From positions 434,001-498,000 of the forward strand of contig NZ_JAGENB010000002.1 in NCBI RefSeq assembly GCF_019991125.1: a stretch of 64,000 nt of DNA, in the 5' to 3' direction. The DNA is from Phyllobacterium calauticae. GTDB taxonomy: Bacteria > Pseudomonadota > Alphaproteobacteria > Rhizobiales > Rhizobiaceae. The translations under genes were made by a program, and so were the position numbers. This document shows, one piece after another, positions 10,002-20,149 of the stretch; positions within the stretch are counted from its first letter, which is position 1, and each line of letters starts with the position of its first letter. The notes under the pieces are model-generated. The model made no database searches. It saw only the letters and a list, made by a program, of their open reading frames with translations, and was not told where the DNA came from.

Positions 10002-11851
<1,850 letters not shown>

Positions 11852-11852
<1 letters not shown>

Positions 11853-12805
11853 TGCGCATCCTTGTCAAAGGCGCTGGCGTGGCCGGGCTCACCGCTGCGC
11901 ATGAACTGATGGCGCGGGGCGCGGACGTAACCGTCTTCGACCCGCGCCGCGACACGTCATCGACCGCCTCCTGGTATGCGGGCGGCATGCTTGCGCCCTA
12001 TTGCGAGCGGGAAAGTGCCGATGAACAGGTGCTGGAACTCGGATTGAAGGCTGCCTCCTGGTGGGAGGCGGCCCTGCCGGGGCGCGTCGTGCGCAACGGC
12101 ACGCTGGTGCTGGCGCCAGCGCGTGATGCCGGGGAATTGGACCGTTTCGCCTCGCGCACCTCGGGTTTTGCCGGCGTGGACGCACAGGAACTGGGCAGTC
12201 TCGAACCCGACCTTGCGGGGCGGTTCCGCCGGGGGCTGTTTTTCCGGGACGAAGCGCATCTCGATCCGCGCCGCGCCCTGACAGCCCTGGCGGCCAAGCT
12301 TGCCGCATCCGGCGTTCGCTTTGAGAACGAGCGGGACGAGGGCAAATTCGACCGCATTGTCGACTGCACCGGTTATTCCACGGCCAAGCCGGATCTGCGC
12401 GGGGTGCGCGGTGAAATGCTGATCCTGCAAACCCGCGACATCGCGCTGGCCCGGCCGGTCCGGCTGATCCATCCGCGCTTTCCCGTCTACATCGTCCCGC
12501 GCGCCGATCACCTCTTCATGGTCGGCGCGACGATGATCGAAAGCGATGCGACGGGGCCGGTCACCGCCCGGTCGATGATGGAACTGCTCAATGCCGCCTA
12601 CAGCCTGCATCCGGCCTTCGGCGAGGCAGCGATCATCGAGACCGGTGTCGGCGTGCGCCCGGCCTATGCGGACAATTTTCCGCGCGTCGAGCGGGATGGC
12701 CGGGTGATCAGCATCAACGGATTGTACCGGCACGGATTTTTGCTGGCGCCTGCCATGGCGATGCAGGCGGCGGCGATGGCTTTTGACTCGGAGAAGGTAG
12801 CTTGA
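11852..12805 (+). CDS. thiO: Glycine oxidase ThiO
   Basis: This FAD amine oxidase oxidises glycine to dehydroglycine (iminoglycine) for thiazole formation. The 317 residues start with the dinucleotide-binding fold VKGAGVAGLTAAHELMARGA. STASWYAGGMLAPYCE is the FAD-contact segment typical of DAO family enzymes, and GVGVRPAYADNFP and GLYRHGFLLAP are at the C-terminus. Its ATG overlaps the thiC stop (TGATG) and its stop overlaps the region before thiS, so translation is coupled. Confidence 0.93.
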
Positions 12806-12807
12806 TC

Positions 12808-13005
12808 ATGAGACTGATCGTCAATGGAGAGCCGCACGAGGTTGCGGCCAAAACACTGGCCGATTTGCTCGGCGAACTTGAGTATGAGGGCGAATGGCTG
12901 GCGACCGCGCTCAACGGCGAACTGGTGCGGGCGACCGCGCGCGCTTCCGTGGCGCTGAATGAAGGCGACCGGGTGGAAATACTTACCCCCCGGCAGGGAG
13001 GCTGA
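12808..13005 (+). CDS. thiS: Sulfur carrier protein ThiS
   Basis: A 65-residue ubiquitin-like carrier beginning MRLIVNGEPHEV and ending in RQGG. The C-terminal Gly-Gly is adenylated and thiocarboxylated to deliver sulfur to ThiG. The start ATG at 12808 is 10 nt after GGAGAAGG; TTG at 12802 is an alternative giving two more residues. The gap to thiG is 3 bp. Confidence 0.95.
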   Translation: MRLIVNGEPHEVAAKTLADLLGELEYEGEWLATALNGELVRATARASVALNEGDRVEILTPRQGG

Positions 13006-13008
13006 GCC

Positions 13009-13782
13009 ATGCTGACCCTTTATGGCACCGAACTGTCCTCGCGCCTCCTGCTTGGCACCGCGCAATATCCGTCACCGGCGATCCTGATGGATGCGGTGAA
13101 GGCATCGGAAACCAAGATCGTCACGGTGTCGCTGCGGCGCGAAATGGCGGGCGGCAAATCCGGCGACAGGTTCTGGTCGCTGATCCAGTCGCTCGGCGTG
13201 CATGTGCTGCCCAACACGGCGGGCTGCCACACGGTCAAGGAAGCGGTGCTGACCGCCCAGATGGCCCGGGATATTTTTGCCACCGACTGGGTCAAGCTCG
13301 AAGTCATCGGCAATCACGACACGCTGCAGCCCGATGTGTTTGCGCTGGTCGACGCGGCGCGGATCCTGACAGCGGATGGCTTCAAGGTGTTTCCCTATAC
13401 GACAGACGATCTGGTCGTGGCGGAGCGCCTGCTCGAGGCGGGGTGCGAGGTGCTGATGCCGTGGTGTGCTCCGATTGGATCGGCGCTCGGCCCGCTCAAC
13501 CTGCATGCCCTGCGTGCCCTGCGCGGGCATTTCCCCGAGGTGCCGCTCATCGTCGATGCCGGTCTCGGTCGGCCGTCCCATGCCGCCACGGTGATGGAAC
13601 TCGGCTTTGATGCGATCCTGCTCAACACAGCGGTTGCCAAGGCTGCCGACCCTGTCGCCATGGCCGCAGCCTTCGCCAAGGCGGCGGATGCCGGGCACAT
13701 GGCGTTTCACGCGGGCATGCTGGAGCCGCGCGATGTGGCGGTGCCGTCAACGCCGGTCATCGGAAAAGCTGTCTTTACCTGA
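13009..13782 (+). CDS. thiG: Thiazole synthase
   Basis: The 257-residue TIM barrel forms the thiazole ring from DXP, ThiS thiocarboxylate and dehydroglycine. [16 protein letters not shown] contains the Schiff-base Lys in the VKLEV motif (about residue 96). [12 protein letters not shown] and [20 protein letters not shown] are conserved phosphate-binding segments. It is the last gene of the operon: thiE does not follow, and the next gene is on the opposite strand. Confidence 0.96.
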   Translation: MLTLYGTELSSRLLLGTAQYPSPAILMDAVKASETKIVTVSLRREMAGGKSGDRFWSLIQSLGVHVLPNTAGCHTVKEAVLTAQMARDIFATDWVKLEVIGNHDTLQPDVFALVDAARILTADGFKVFPYTTDDLVVAERLLEAGCEVLMPWCAPIGSALGPLNLHALRALRGHFPEVPLIVDAGLGRPSHAATVMELGFDAILLNTAVAKAADPVAMAAAFAKAADAGHMAFHAGMLEPRDVAVPSTPVIGKAVFT

Positions 13783-14382
13783 TCAGGGCTGCTTGGTGGC
13801 GATGACGTGCAGCCATTGCGTCGGCTCACGGTCATAGCCGCTGCCCATCAGCGCAGCGATATCGATATCGTGCCAGCGATCTTCGCCATAGGCCTGGCGC
13901 AGCCATTCCGGCGAGGGATAGTTGAAGTAGCGGCCGAAGCGGTCACGGCCTTCGGCCGTACCGGCCTTGAAACTGGCAAAGAACCGTCCGCCGGGTTTGA
14001 GGGCGCGGTTGATATGGCTGATGATAGCGGGCAGGCCTGCGCGCGGCACGTGCAGCAGGCAGGCACTGGCCCAGACGCCGTCATAGGTATTCTCATCCGC
14101 AATGTCCTGAAACTGCAGGACATTCACCGGGATGCCCAGGCGCTTCTGCGCTTCGGCTGTGATTTCGGGCGAGCCATCCGTCGGCACCACGGCAAAGCCA
14201 TGGGCAAGCATATGGGCCGTGTCGTCACCGCCGCCGCAGCCAAGCTCAAGGATTCTGGCGCCGGGAGACAGCAGGGCGAGGTAGGCGTCGAGATGGTCAA
14301 ACGCGCGCGCCTGCGACTGGTTGGCGTAACGCACGGCTTCATCGGCGTAAAAGGCCAGTGTTTCCGGATCGTTGGCGGTCAT
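13783..14382 (-). CDS. Class I SAM-dependent methyltransferase
   Basis: From ATG at 14382 the protein is 199 residues. ARILELGCGGGDDTAHMLAH at about 42-61 is the SAM-binding motif I. PTDGSPEITAEAQKR is motif post-I, and FDGVWASACLLHV-like and LKPGGRFFASFK segments follow. The small size and lack of extra domains fit the Methyltransf_11/25 group; the substrate is unknown. It is convergent with thiG and lies 16 bp downstream of the Rrf2 gene on the same strand, probably in one transcript. Confidence 0.8.
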   Translation of the reverse strand: MTANDPETLAFYADEAVRYANQSQARAFDHLDAYLALLSPGARILELGCGGGDDTAHMLAHGFAVVPTDGSPEITAEAQKRLGIPVNVLQFQDIADENTYDGVWASACLLHVPRAGLPAIISHINRALKPGGRFFASFKAGTAEGRDRFGRYFNYPSPEWLRQAYGEDRWHDIDIAALMGSGYDREPTQWLHVIATKQP

Positions 14383-14398
14383 GGTGTTTCCCGAGGGG

Positions 14399-14848
14399 TT
14401 AGCTGTCGAGCACGGCTGCCAGCTTGCCGCCATCGCCATAGGCGAGGCAATCGGCAATCGTGGTCTTATCGAGCACGCCGCGCGTGACATTGGCGACTTC
14501 GCTGAAGACATGGCGGATTTCGCACTTGTCCTCGCTGTCGCAGTCTTCGCAGCGCCGGTAGGCAATCTTGCTGAGGCACGGCAGGGGCGCAATCGGCCCG
14601 TCGATCAGCCTGAGGACCTCGCCGAAGGTGATGTCTTGCGCCTGCTTGAGCAGGAGATAGCCGCCCATCTTGCCGCGGCGGCTCATGACGATGCCCTGAT
14701 GTTTCAGGTCGAGCAGGATCTGTTCCAGGAACTTCTTCGGAATGTTCTGTTCTTCCGCGATGTCCGAAATGAAGAGGGCCTTTTCGGCATCGGCTCTGGC
14801 GAGAACGACAAGCGCCCGGAGCGCATATTTGGCTTTCTGCGAAATCAT
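14399..14848 (-). CDS. Rrf2 family transcriptional regulator with cysteine cluster
   Basis: The 149-residue protein starts MISQKAKYALRALVVLARAD and keeps the Rrf2 winged-helix segments ISDIAEEQNIPKKFLEQIL and GGYLLLKQAQDITFGEVLRLIDGP. Cysteines at about 91, 100, 103 and 109 form a cluster where IscR, NsrR and RirA bind an Fe-S centre, but the spacing differs from IscR. It is divergent from a sulfate-uptake locus, so control of sulfur or Fe-S metabolism is a reasonable inference. It is not RirA by sequence. Confidence 0.85.
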   Translation of the reverse strand: MISQKAKYALRALVVLARADAEKALFISDIAEEQNIPKKFLEQILLDLKHQGIVMSRRGKMGGYLLLKQAQDITFGEVLRLIDGPIAPLPCLSKIAYRRCEDCDSEDKCEIRHVFSEVANVTRGVLDKTTIADCLAYGDGGKLAAVLDS

Positions 14849-15153
14849 GATTGTTGCCTGACCACCCTATGAGATGCAGTCATAGTCCCTCGCGTCACTT
14901 TTTCTAGTGCTAAAACGTTAAAAAATGCAGTTTTTTCATGGCGGCCGAATGTCTTAAAAATGGCTGTTAAGGCTCTGAAAAATAATCATTCATTAAGAAT
15001 TAAGCGCCCGGAAAGTTGCGAAAGCGTTAAAATCGATACACGATTAAACAGGTAGTGATTGTTGACAAATTTTTACAACCGGTCATCATCGGGTATCGGT
15101 TGTCTCCTGGAGGCAGCTGCACTCTGCAACCCAATTGTTCCCTGGAGGTCGCA
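14849..15153. other. A+T-rich divergent regulatory region (Rrf2 / small protein)
   Basis: No gene is seen. The stretch 14890-15060 is unusually A+T-rich for this genome and must hold the Rrf2 promoter. On the plus strand TTGACA at 15062-15067 is a good -35 element. It is followed by a leader in which AACCG (15077-15081) can pair with CGGTT (about 15097-15101). CTGGAGG occurs twice, at about 15107 and at the true ribosome binding site near 15142. Confidence 0.5.
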
Positions 15154-15345
15154 ATGTACAGTGAAGTATCAGGCATCTTTAATCGGGCAGAACGCCTGTG
15201 GCGTGAGGTATTCGCCTCGGAAACACTCGATACCGATACACGGGATGCGAAGAAGCGGGACAGCGACGAGGCCTCGGCCAAGCGTCATCGCAACTGGACC
15301 GAGGAGGATTTCCTCTGGTGCTGGCAGCATCGCGGCTTCTGGTAA
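15154..15345 (+). CDS. Small tryptophan-rich protein, function unknown
   Basis: 63 residues from ATG at 15154, preceded by CCTGGAGGTCGCA, an excellent ribosome binding site. The sequence runs MYSEVSGIFNRAERLWREVF, an acidic/basic middle, and ends WTEEDFLWCWQHRGFW. There is no signal peptide or membrane segment. The strong ribosome binding site and promoter, and the position between an Rrf2 regulator and the sulfate transporter, support a real gene. I do not recognise the family. Confidence 0.6.
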   Translation: MYSEVSGIFNRAERLWREVFASETLDTDTRDAKKRDSDEASAKRHRNWTEEDFLWCWQHRGFW

Positions 15346-15479
15346 ACCGCGCTTTCGATCACGACGCTGCCTCGCGGCATCGCGGGGTGGAAGCGGATTG
15401 CGGAACCGGCCCGGATAGACCGGGCGAATATTTCATTTTAGTCATTTCTTGGAATAAAGTTTTAAGAAGCAAGGTATTG

Positions 15480-15491
15480 TTGGAATTCCAA
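15480..15491. promoter_or_regulatory. Perfect palindrome upstream of the sulfate-binding protein gene
   Basis: TTGGAATTCCAA, a 12-bp perfect dyad, is 128 bp before the sulfate-binding protein start, inside an A+T-rich stretch. It is a candidate operator, for example for the neighbouring Rrf2 protein, whose family members bind dyads of similar size. Confidence 0.4.
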
Positions 15492-15619
15492 TTCTTCCGC
15501 TCCCGGAGATTTGGCGGCATTCTCAGAAAAAATATCCGTTCTCCTATGACATCGCTGGGTTGGATGGGGCTGGGTTCATTTCGACAGCACGATCCGTGCT
15601 GGCTGCTTGGGAGAATGCA

Positions 15620-16624
15620 ATGAAAAAACTGTTCGTCTACGCCACGGTTGCTCTGGCGCTCGGCCTCGGACCGGTGAAAGCCGCGGAGCCGACCGGAATC
15701 CTCAACGTGTCCTACGATGTTTCGCGCGAGCTCTACGAGCAGGTCAACAAGGCCTTTACGGCGGCCTACAAGAAAGAGGCCGGCAAGGACATCACCGTCA
15801 ACCAGTCGCATGCGGGGTCGTCAAAACAGGCCCGCTCGATCCTGGAAGGGCTTGAAGCCGATGTCGTGACCTTCAACCAGGTCACCGATGTGCAGGTGCT
15901 GCATGACAAGGGCAATTTCATTCCCGCCGACTGGCAGTCGCGCCTGCCGAACAATTCCTCGCCCTATTATTCCCTGCCGGCCTTTCTGGTGCGCGCCGGC
16001 AATCCGAAGCACATCAAGAACTGGGATGATCTCGTCCGCGACGATGTGAAGGTGATCTTCCCGAATCCGAAAACCTCCGGCAATGCGCGCTACACCTATC
16101 TGGCCGCCTATGCCTATGCGCTTGAGGCCAACAACAAGGATCAGGCCAAGGCGCAGGATTTCGTCAAGAAACTCTTCGCCAACGTGCCGGTGTTCGACAC
16201 GGGCGGCCGTGCCGCAACCACGACCTTTGCCGAGCGCGGCATCGGCGATGTGCTGATCACGTTTGAAGCGGAAGTGCTGGGTACGCGCAAACAGCTGGGC
16301 GAAGACAAGTATGAGGCGGTGGTGCCGCCGGTCAGCCTGCTGGCGGAGTTTCCCGTCACTGTTGTCGACAAGGTCGTCGACAAGCGCGGATCGCGGGCAA
16401 TTGCCGAAAACTATCTGAAATTCCTCTATACGCCGGAAGGGCAGGACATTCTCGCCCAGAACTTCAACCGCGTGAATGACGAGACCATCAAGGCGAAATA
16501 TGCCGCGCAGTTCCCCGAGACGCGTCTGGTGACCGTCGAGGACGTTTTCGGCGGCTGGGACAAGCTCTCCAAGGAGCATTTCGCCGAGGGCGGCATCCTC
16601 GACAAGGTTTTCACCAAGCGCTGA
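15620..16624 (+). CDS. sbp: Sulfate ABC transporter substrate-binding protein
   Basis: From ATG at 15620 (TTGGGAGA upstream) the protein has 334 residues. A signal peptide (MKKLFVYATVALALGLG, cleavage after VKA) sends it to the periplasm. It has the family segments LLNVSYDVSRELY-like, NQSHAGSSKQARSILEGLEADVVTFNQ and NPKTSGNARYTYLAAY. EYKPEGQ-type C-terminal features are present as LYTPEGQDILAQN. It binds sulfate or thiosulfate and delivers it to CysTW. A GC-rich hairpin separates it from cysT. Confidence 0.93.
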   Translation: MKKLFVYATVALALGLGPVKAAEPTGILNVSYDVSRELYEQVNKAFTAAYKKEAGKDITVNQSHAGSSKQARSILEGLEADVVTFNQVTDVQVLHDKGNFIPADWQSRLPNNSSPYYSLPAFLVRAGNPKHIKNWDDLVRDDVKVIFPNPKTSGNARYTYLAAYAYALEANNKDQAKAQDFVKKLFANVPVFDTGGRAATTTFAERGIGDVLITFEAEVLGTRKQLGEDKYEAVVPPVSLLAEFPVTVVDKVVDKRGSRAIAENYLKFLYTPEGQDILAQNFNRVNDETIKAKYAAQFPETRLVTVEDVFGGWDKLSKEHFAEGGILDKVFTKR

Positions 16625-16645
16625 TCAGCGGCTGATGAACCCGAA

Positions 16646-16671
16646 GGCGGCATGGCGTTGGCTGTGCCGCC
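16646..16671 (+). other. Intercistronic hairpin between sbp and cysT
   Basis: GGCGGCA (16646-16652) pairs with TGCCGCC (16665-16671), followed by GCGTTCTTTG. It is a weak attenuator or 3' stabiliser that would give more binding protein than permease. Confidence 0.45.
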
Positions 16672-16726
16672 GCGTTCTTTGCAACCACTCGCTTGCTTTC
16701 ATGCGAACAGGCTTTAGAACCCGAGC

Positions 16727-17569
16727 ATGCCGTTGTTTTCAAAATCCAGCCAGCGCGGATTGTTGCCGGGGTTCAGCCTGACCCTCGGCGTGACGCTGCT
16801 GTACTTCGCCATCATCGTGGCGCTGCCCTTGCTGGCGATGCTGTACAAATCGGTCAATCTCGGCTGGTCGGATTTCTGGACCATCATTTCCTCCGAGCGG
16901 GCGGTCGCAACCTACAAGATTACTGTCGGGGCGGCGCTGCTTGCCACGCTGTTCAATGCGCTGTTCGGCCTGCTGCTTGCGTGGGTGCTGGTGCGCTACG
17001 AATTTCCGGGGCGGCGGCTGCTGGATGCGGTGGTCGACCTGCCGTTCGCGCTGCCGACCGCCGTTGCCGGTCTTGCGCTCGTCACCGTCTTTTCCGCCAA
17101 TGGCTGGTTCGGCCGCTATCTCGAACCGCTGGGGGTGAAGATCGCCTATGCGCCGCTCGGCATCGCCATCGCCATGATGTTCACCAGCATTCCCTTTGTC
17201 ATCCGCACGGTGCAGCCGGTGCTGGAGGATGTGGCTGTGGATGTCGAGGAAGCGGCGCGGTCGCTGGGAGCGACGAACTGGCAGATTTTCGCGCGGGTGA
17301 TCTGGCCCGCGATCTTCCCGGCCTTCATTGCCGGATGCAGCCTGTCCTTTGCCCGCAGCCTCGGCGAATTTGGCGCCATCGTCTTCATCTCCGGCAATCT
17401 GCCGTTCGAGACCGAGGTGATGTCGCTGCTCGTGTTCATCCGCCTCGATGAATATGACTATCCCGCCGCGGCGGCCATTGCCACCGTGATGCTGGTGCTG
17501 GCGTTCCTGATGCTCTTTGTCACCAATTCCATTCAAGCCTGGCAGCTCCGTTATGCAGACCGCAGCTGA
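16727..17569 (+). CDS. cysT: Sulfate ABC transporter permease CysT
   Basis: The 280-residue protein has six or so membrane segments and the permease EAA loop EEAARSLGATNWQIFARVIWP (about 170-190), which contacts the ATPase. GFSLTLGVTLLYF at the N-terminus and ARSLGEFGAIVFISGNLPFETE at the C-terminal half are characteristic of CysT/CysU. It forms the inner-membrane channel with CysW. Its last codons overlap the cysW start by 17 bp. Confidence 0.92.
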   Translation: MPLFSKSSQRGLLPGFSLTLGVTLLYFAIIVALPLLAMLYKSVNLGWSDFWTIISSERAVATYKITVGAALLATLFNALFGLLLAWVLVRYEFPGRRLLDAVVDLPFALPTAVAGLALVTVFSANGWFGRYLEPLGVKIAYAPLGIAIAMMFTSIPFVIRTVQPVLEDVAVDVEEAARSLGATNWQIFARVIWPAIFPAFIAGCSLSFARSLGEFGAIVFISGNLPFETEVMSLLVFIRLDEYDYPAAAAIATVMLVLAFLMLFVTNSIQAWQLRYADRS

Positions 17570-18416
17570 TCTCGCCGCCCCGGCCAAAATGCAGTCGTCC
17601 CGGCGGCATGGCCAGCGCCCGGCACGCACGGCGCACTGGCTGCTGATCCTCGCCGCCATGGCCCTGTCGGCGCTGTTCATCGGCGTGCCGATCGCGGTGA
17701 TTTTTACCTATGCGCTGCGCGAGGGCATCTCCGTCTATATCGCACAGATCACCCAGCCCGCGACATTGCATGCGATCTGGCTGACCGTGCTGACGGCCAT
17801 CGTCGTGGTGCCGATCAACATGGTCTTCGGCATCTGCGTCGCCTGGCTGGTCACGCGTTTCCGCTTTCCCGGCCGCCGGCTGCTGATCACCTTCATCGAG
17901 ATTCCGTTCTCCGTCTCGCCGATTGTCGCGGGTGTGACCTATCTCTTCCTCTACGGCAGCCAGGGCCTGCTCGGTCCGCTGCTGGAGAGCCACGACATCA
18001 AGATCATGTTCACGGTACCGGCGATCTTTCTGGTCAGCCTGTTTGTCACCAGCCCGTTCGTGGCACGCGAACTCATTCCGCTCATGCAGGCGCAGGGCAG
18101 CGAGGACGAGGAAGCGGCCATCACCCTCGGGGCAACAGGGCTGCAGACATTCTTCTATGTCACACTGCCGAATATCCGCTGGGCGCTGCTCTATGGCGCG
18201 GTGCTGTGCAATGCGCGCGTCATGGGCGAGTTCGGCGCCGTGTCGGTTGTGTCAGGTGCCATTCGCGGCCAGACCAACACGCTGCCGCTGCAGATCGAAC
18301 TGCTGTTCAACGACTACAACGTCACCGGGGCCTTTGCTGCCTCGTCGACCCTGGCGCTGATAGCGGTGGTCACGCTCATCCTCAAATATGTTCTGGAACG
18401 CAAGCAGGCGGGCTAG
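17553..18416 (+). CDS. cysW: Sulfate ABC transporter permease CysW
   Basis: From ATG at 17553, inside the end of cysT, the product is 287 residues. It has the CysW-type ARVMGEFGAVSVVSG segment, the EAA loop DEEAAITLGATGLQTFFYVTLP and multiple membrane spans. A later ATG at 17589 would shorten the cytoplasmic N-terminus. No cysA ATPase follows; the gene ends in a 4-bp convergent overlap with the hydrolase gene, so the ATPase must be encoded elsewhere. Confidence 0.92.
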   Translation: MQTAADLAAPAKMQSSRRHGQRPARTAHWLLILAAMALSALFIGVPIAVIFTYALREGISVYIAQITQPATLHAIWLTVLTAIVVVPINMVFGICVAWLVTRFRFPGRRLLITFIEIPFSVSPIVAGVTYLFLYGSQGLLGPLLESHDIKIMFTVPAIFLVSLFVTSPFVARELIPLMQAQGSEDEEAAITLGATGLQTFFYVTLPNIRWALLYGAVLCNARVMGEFGAVSVVSGAIRGQTNTLPLQIELLFNDYNVTGAFAASSTLALIAVVTLILKYVLERKQAG

Positions 18417-18973
18417 GCCGCCCGCCTGGTGCGAAGGGCATCGTCCGGCCGCCGCATCGACTGCGCCAGGATATAGCCTTCCGGCCATGCGCCGAAACCG
18501 CTGGCAACGTTGATGTGGCCGGCATGGCGCATGTCGACAAATCCCGAGCCCCAGATATCCGCCAGTGCCTGCGCCTTGTTGAACGACATGTAGGGATCGT
18601 CGCGGCTGGCGGCGACGATGGAGGGAAAGCCGAAATCGTGACGCGGCAGCGGGGCAAAGCTGCGGAATTTCGGGTCCTGCACCGCCATGCGCTCGGCATC
18701 GGCCGGTGCCACCAGCACGGCGCCTGCCACATGGGCGGCGGAGGGGCGGCTGGCCAGATGGGCGACAAGCACGCAGCCCAGACTGTGGGCAACGAGAATG
18801 GCGCCGGGTGTTTCCGAGATCGCCGCCTCGAGCACGTGCAGCCACTGCGACAGAACCGGGTTTTCCCAGTCATCCTGTTCGACAAGGCGGGCGGTATCGT
18901 CATCGGCCAGCCACTGCCGTTGCCAATGGCCTTTCTCGGAGCCGAGATATCCGGGAATGATCAATGTTGTCAT
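18413..18973 (-). CDS. RBBP9/YdeN family alpha/beta hydrolase
   Basis: The 186-residue protein starts TTLIIPGYLGSEKGHWQRQW, the mark of this small serine hydrolase family. The nucleophile elbow is AHSLGCVL (about residues 62-69), the acid lies near SRDDPYMSF, and the His in RHAGHINVASGFG completes the triad. Natural substrates are unknown. It converges with cysW with a 4-bp overlap of the two stop regions. Confidence 0.86.
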   Translation of the reverse strand: MTTLIIPGYLGSEKGHWQRQWLADDDTARLVEQDDWENPVLSQWLHVLEAAISETPGAILVAHSLGCVLVAHLASRPSAAHVAGAVLVAPADAERMAVQDPKFRSFAPLPRHDFGFPSIVAASRDDPYMSFNKAQALADIWGSGFVDMRHAGHINVASGFGAWPEGYILAQSMRRPDDALRTRRAA

Positions 18974-19037
18974 CAGGCACCCATCCTTCCAGCTTGGGGA
19001 GGAAATGTTGAAATCACAGCCTGAAAATAGGTGCCAG

Positions 19038-19097
19038 CCCCCATTCTTTGAAGGAATGGGGGTCTAAAGTCGGGGTGTATTGGAAAAAAATTCCAAT
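19038..19097. repeat. Two adjacent inverted repeats after the UPF0104 gene
   Basis: CCCCCATTC (19038-19046) with GAATGGGGG (19054-19062) is a strong hairpin. ATTGGAA (19079-19085) and TTCCAAT (19091-19097) form a second one over a five-base A/T loop. They lie in the 165-bp gap downstream of the minus-strand UPF0104 gene and may serve as its terminator or transcript stabiliser. Confidence 0.45.
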
Positions 19098-19138
19098 GCG
19101 AAAATCCGGAATCGTGAAATCGGTCCGGCGTTGACTGC

Positions 19139-20095
19139 TCAGGTCTCGCTGTCCTTCTTGTACCAGCGCAGGAGCAACTGCGAACGCTCGAAGAACAGGA
19201 CGACAAGCAGCGACAGGGCAAAGGGGATCAGCAGGTAGAACAGGCGGAAGATGATCAGTGCGGCCAGCACATCGGCCTGGTTCATGTCGGGAAGCCCGGT
19301 CAGGAAGACCAGTTCCAGTACGCCGAGGCCGCCCGGTGCATGGGAAATGAGGGCGGCGGAAAACGAGATGAGGAAAATCCCGAGCACGATGAGAAAACCG
19401 GGATTGCCCGCTTCGGGCAGGGTGAAATAGATGATGGCGGCGGCGCCGATCAGTTCCAGCGGCCCGACGATCAGCTGCTGGGCGACAACGGTCAGACGCG
19501 GATATTCGAGCGTGAACTTGCGGATGCGCAGCGGGCGCAGCTGCAGCCAGCTGCCGAAGACATAGAGCAGCACGAAGGCGAGGGCGCCGAAGCCGAGGAG
19601 ATAGCTGAGGGAAAGCGGCAGCTCATTGTTGAAGCGCTGCAATATTTCCGGTTCGATCAGAAGCACGAATGCGCTCAGGGTGATCGTGCCGAGCATGAAG
19701 GTGAAGGAGCAGAAGGCAATGAGCAGGGCGATTTCCGCCGTGCTCATCCCTTGCGAGGAATAGGCGCGATAGCGCACCACCGCACCCGAGATCACAGAGG
19801 CGCCGATATTGTGCGAGAGCGCATAGGTGGTGAAGGAGCACAGGGTGATGAACAGCCAGGAAATCTTGCGGCGCAGATGCAGGAGGGCAATCCGGTCATA
19901 GCCCGCAAGGGCGGCATAGGCGAGCAGGGAGGCAAGGGCGGCCAGAATCCAGCGGTGGGTCGGAATCGCATAGAGACTGTGGATCACATCCTCAAGAGAT
20001 ATGCTCCGCAACTCCCGGTAGAGGAGCCACGCGGAGACAGCAACAGCGGCCAAGCCGATCACCGGCCACATATAATCCTTTAACTTCATACCCAT
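19139..20095 (-). CDS. UPF0104 / lysylphosphatidylglycerol-synthase-like membrane protein (YbhN type)
   Basis: The 318-residue protein has about eight hydrophobic segments. Its landmarks are YALSHNIGASVISGAVVRYRAYSSQG and SHAPGGLGVLELVFL, the flippase-like motifs of the MprF N-terminal / UPF0104 domain. The C-terminal lysyl-transfer domain of MprF is absent, so it is a stand-alone transmembrane part, probably a lipid transporter (inference). The start is at 20095, or 20089 by skipping two codons. Confidence 0.85.
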   Translation of the reverse strand: MGMKLKDYMWPVIGLAAVAVSAWLLYRELRSISLEDVIHSLYAIPTHRWILAALASLLAYAALAGYDRIALLHLRRKISWLFITLCSFTTYALSHNIGASVISGAVVRYRAYSSQGMSTAEIALLIAFCSFTFMLGTITLSAFVLLIEPEILQRFNNELPLSLSYLLGFGALAFVLLYVFGSWLQLRPLRIRKFTLEYPRLTVVAQQLIVGPLELIGAAAIIYFTLPEAGNPGFLIVLGIFLISFSAALISHAPGGLGVLELVFLTGLPDMNQADVLAALIIFRLFYLLIPFALSLLVVLFFERSQLLLRWYKKDSET

Positions 20096-20149
20096 TCCCG
20101 TCCAATCATTCTCACCTGGCTTGCGCCGCGAACCCCGTTTTTTCTTTGG

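Noticed and set aside
14399-14848. RirA (rhizobial iron regulator) for the Rrf2 gene
   Set aside because: The sequence and cysteine spacing do not match RirA, only the shared Rrf2 fold.
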